Below are positions 62,946 through 64,000 of a DNA stretch of 64,000 nucleotides, piece by piece. The notes under the pieces were generated by a model, which was given only the letters and a program-made list of their open reading frames with translations, did not search any database and was not told where the DNA came from. Numbering within the stretch: position 1 is the first letter of the stretch; the number at the start of each line of letters is the position of its first letter. The DNA lies in contig NZ_CP130427.1 in NCBI RefSeq assembly GCF_030518795.1, positions 2,604,001 to 2,668,000 of the forward strand, given 5' to 3'. A program made the position numbers and the translations under genes. The DNA is from Micromonospora sp. NBRC 110009. GTDB taxonomy: Bacteria > Actinomycetota > Actinomycetes > Mycobacteriales > Micromonosporaceae.

Positions 62946-63929
62946 GTGGCCGCCCTCGCCCCACCGGTCGCCGCCGTCCGGCTCGCCGTACGCCGGGCGT
63001 TGACCGGGCTGCCCGGCGCCGGGCCGGTGCTGGTGGCCTGTTCCGGCGGCGCGGACTCGCTCGCCCTGGCCGCCGCGACCGCCTTCGTGGCGCCCCGGCT
63101 CGGCCGGCGGGTCGGCCTGGTCACGGTGGATCACGGCCTGCAACCCGGCTCCGCCGAGCGGGCCGAGGCGGTCGCCGGCTGGGCCCGTGAGCTCGGGCTG
63201 GACCCGGTGGAGGCGGTGCCGGTGCGGGTCGCCGGGCGGGCCGGCGGTCCGGAGGCGGCCGCCCGGGAGGCCCGCTACGAGGCGCTGGTCGCGGTCGCCC
63301 GCCGGCACGACGCGGCCGGGGTGCTGCTCGGCCACACCCGGGACGACCAGGCCGAGACGGTGCTGCTCGCGCTGGCCCGGGGCGCCGGCCCGCGCGGCCT
63401 GGCCGGCATGCCGGAGCGCCGGGAGCTGTCCGGGGTGCCGCTGCTGCGCCCGCTGCTCGATGTCGCCCGCGAGGACACCCGCAAGGCGTGTGCCGCACTG
63501 GGATTGACCCCGTGGGACGACCCGCACAACGTCGACCCGGTGTACGCCCGCTCCCGGGTCCGCACCGACCTGCTGCCGGCCCTGGTCGACGCGCTCGGCG
63601 CCGGGGTGGTGGACAACCTGGCCCGGACCGCCCGGCTGCTCGCGGCCGACACCGCCGCCCTCGACGACCTGGCCGCCGCGGCCCTCGCCGACGCCCGGTC
63701 CGCCGAGGGTGGGCTCGCGGTCGACGCGCTGGCCGCGCTGCCGGCGGCGGTCCGTACCCGGGTGCTGCACGCCTGGGCCCGGGAACTGGGCGCGCCGCCG
63801 GCCGCCCTGTCACACCGGCACGTCGCCGCGCTGGACGCCCTGGTCACCGACTGGCACGGGCAGGGTGCGGTGCAGCTGCCCGGGGCGCTGCCGGTGGTCC
63901 GCCGCGCCGGGCGGCTCGCCCCCGGCTGA
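62946..63929 (+). CDS. tilS: tRNA(Ile)-lysidine synthase
   Basis: The 327-residue enzyme converts C34 of tRNA-Ile(CAU) to lysidine. The PP-loop is CSGGADSLALAA (SGGADS at 33-38), followed by LVTVDHGLQPGS, LLGHTRDDQAETVLLALARG and RPLLDVAREDTR, then DPVYARSRVRTDLLP, all standard TilS motifs. The C-terminal part is short, as in other actinobacteria. GTG 62946 is the start. In mycobacteria hpt follows; here the next gene lies on the other strand. Confidence 0.92.
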   Translation: MAALAPPVAAVRLAVRRALTGLPGAGPVLVACSGGADSLALAAATAFVAPRLGRRVGLVTVDHGLQPGSAERAEAVAGWARELGLDPVEAVPVRVAGRAGGPEAAAREARYEALVAVARRHDAAGVLLGHTRDDQAETVLLALARGAGPRGLAGMPERRELSGVPLLRPLLDVAREDTRKACAALGLTPWDDPHNVDPVYARSRVRTDLLPALVDALGAGVVDNLARTARLLAADTAALDDLAAAALADARSAEGGLAVDALAALPAAVRTRVLHAWARELGAPPAALSHRHVAALDALVTDWHGQGAVQLPGALPVVRRAGRLAPG

Positions 63930-63962
63930 CCCGCAGTTTTTGCCGCGATGCCGGGCTGGTGA

Positions 63963-64000
63963 TCAGACCTCGACGCGCTCCCGGAACGTGGTCCGGTAGG
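63963..64000 (-). CDS. 3' end of an unidentified gene, partial
   Basis: The minus strand reads into a TGA at 63963-63965 with the last residues YRTTFRERVEV. It has typical codon use but is too short for identification, and it is not the hpt gene expected from mycobacterial order. Confidence 0.35.
   Translation of the reverse strand, partial: YRTTFRERVEV

Overview
The window is high-GC, gene-dense actinobacterial chromosome. Codon use, the wblA/ponA and type VII secretion neighbourhoods, mycothiol-type enzymes and dispersed palindromes of a kind I associate with Micromonosporaceae point to a Micromonospora-like organism (inference; no 16S rRNA is present).

Layout. 1-9.9 kb: end of a lamin-tail-domain protein, an alpha/beta hydrolase, a secreted 5'-nucleotidase, an MFS exporter, a two-gene unit made of a repeat protein (6925-7605) and a membrane M50-like peptidase with a PqqD/RRE-like N-terminus (4460-6919), a hypothetical gene, a Ca2+/H+ antiporter and a small membrane protein. 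10.07-16.3 kb: a roughly 6.1-kb genomic island in a tRNA-Pro(CGG) gene, bounded by 92-bp identical att repeats, with an intact tRNA at its right end, a decayed tyrosine integrase and cargo of unknown function. 16.4-25.8 kb: a block syntenic, from memory, with M. tuberculosis Rv3683-Rv3677c (metallophosphoesterase, YqeY, PBP, WblA/WhiB4, two ArsA/Get3-like ATPases, DUF4177, RidA, MBL hydrolase). 25.8-44.5 kb: an insertion into that synteny with a class III adenylyl cyclase/AAA/TPR regulator, a Ser/Thr kinase, a TetR-controlled acyl-CoA carboxylase/dehydrogenase/AtuA-like operon, an amino-acid permease-acetamidase pair and a phosphoesterase. 44.6-50.8 kb: the conserved block resumes (Crp, CbiZ-like, CapA-like, Nth, TlpA-like, NUDIX, MarP). 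50.8-59.3 kb: two PAP2 phosphatases, then the type VII genes mycP, eccC (apparently frameshifted) and eccD. 59.4-64 kb: ppa, dacB, a zinc metalloprotease and tilS, again in mycobacterial order (Rv3628-Rv3625c).

How the genes work together. Cell-envelope maintenance dominates: PBP, DacB, MarP, PAP2 enzymes, type VII secretion and CapA. Signalling may be linked by cAMP, because a predicted adenylyl cyclase overlaps the MBL gene of the block that also holds crp. The carboxylase operon looks like branched-chain acyl-CoA (leucine/isovalerate or acyclic terpenoid) catabolism. Many genes start 6-8 nt after a TANNNT box, which implies leaderless transcripts.

The best candidate for an undescribed system is the repeat-protein/RRE-M50 peptidase pair at 4.46-7.6 kb. 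A second candidate is the translationally coupled pair at 12.6-14.04 kb on the island.
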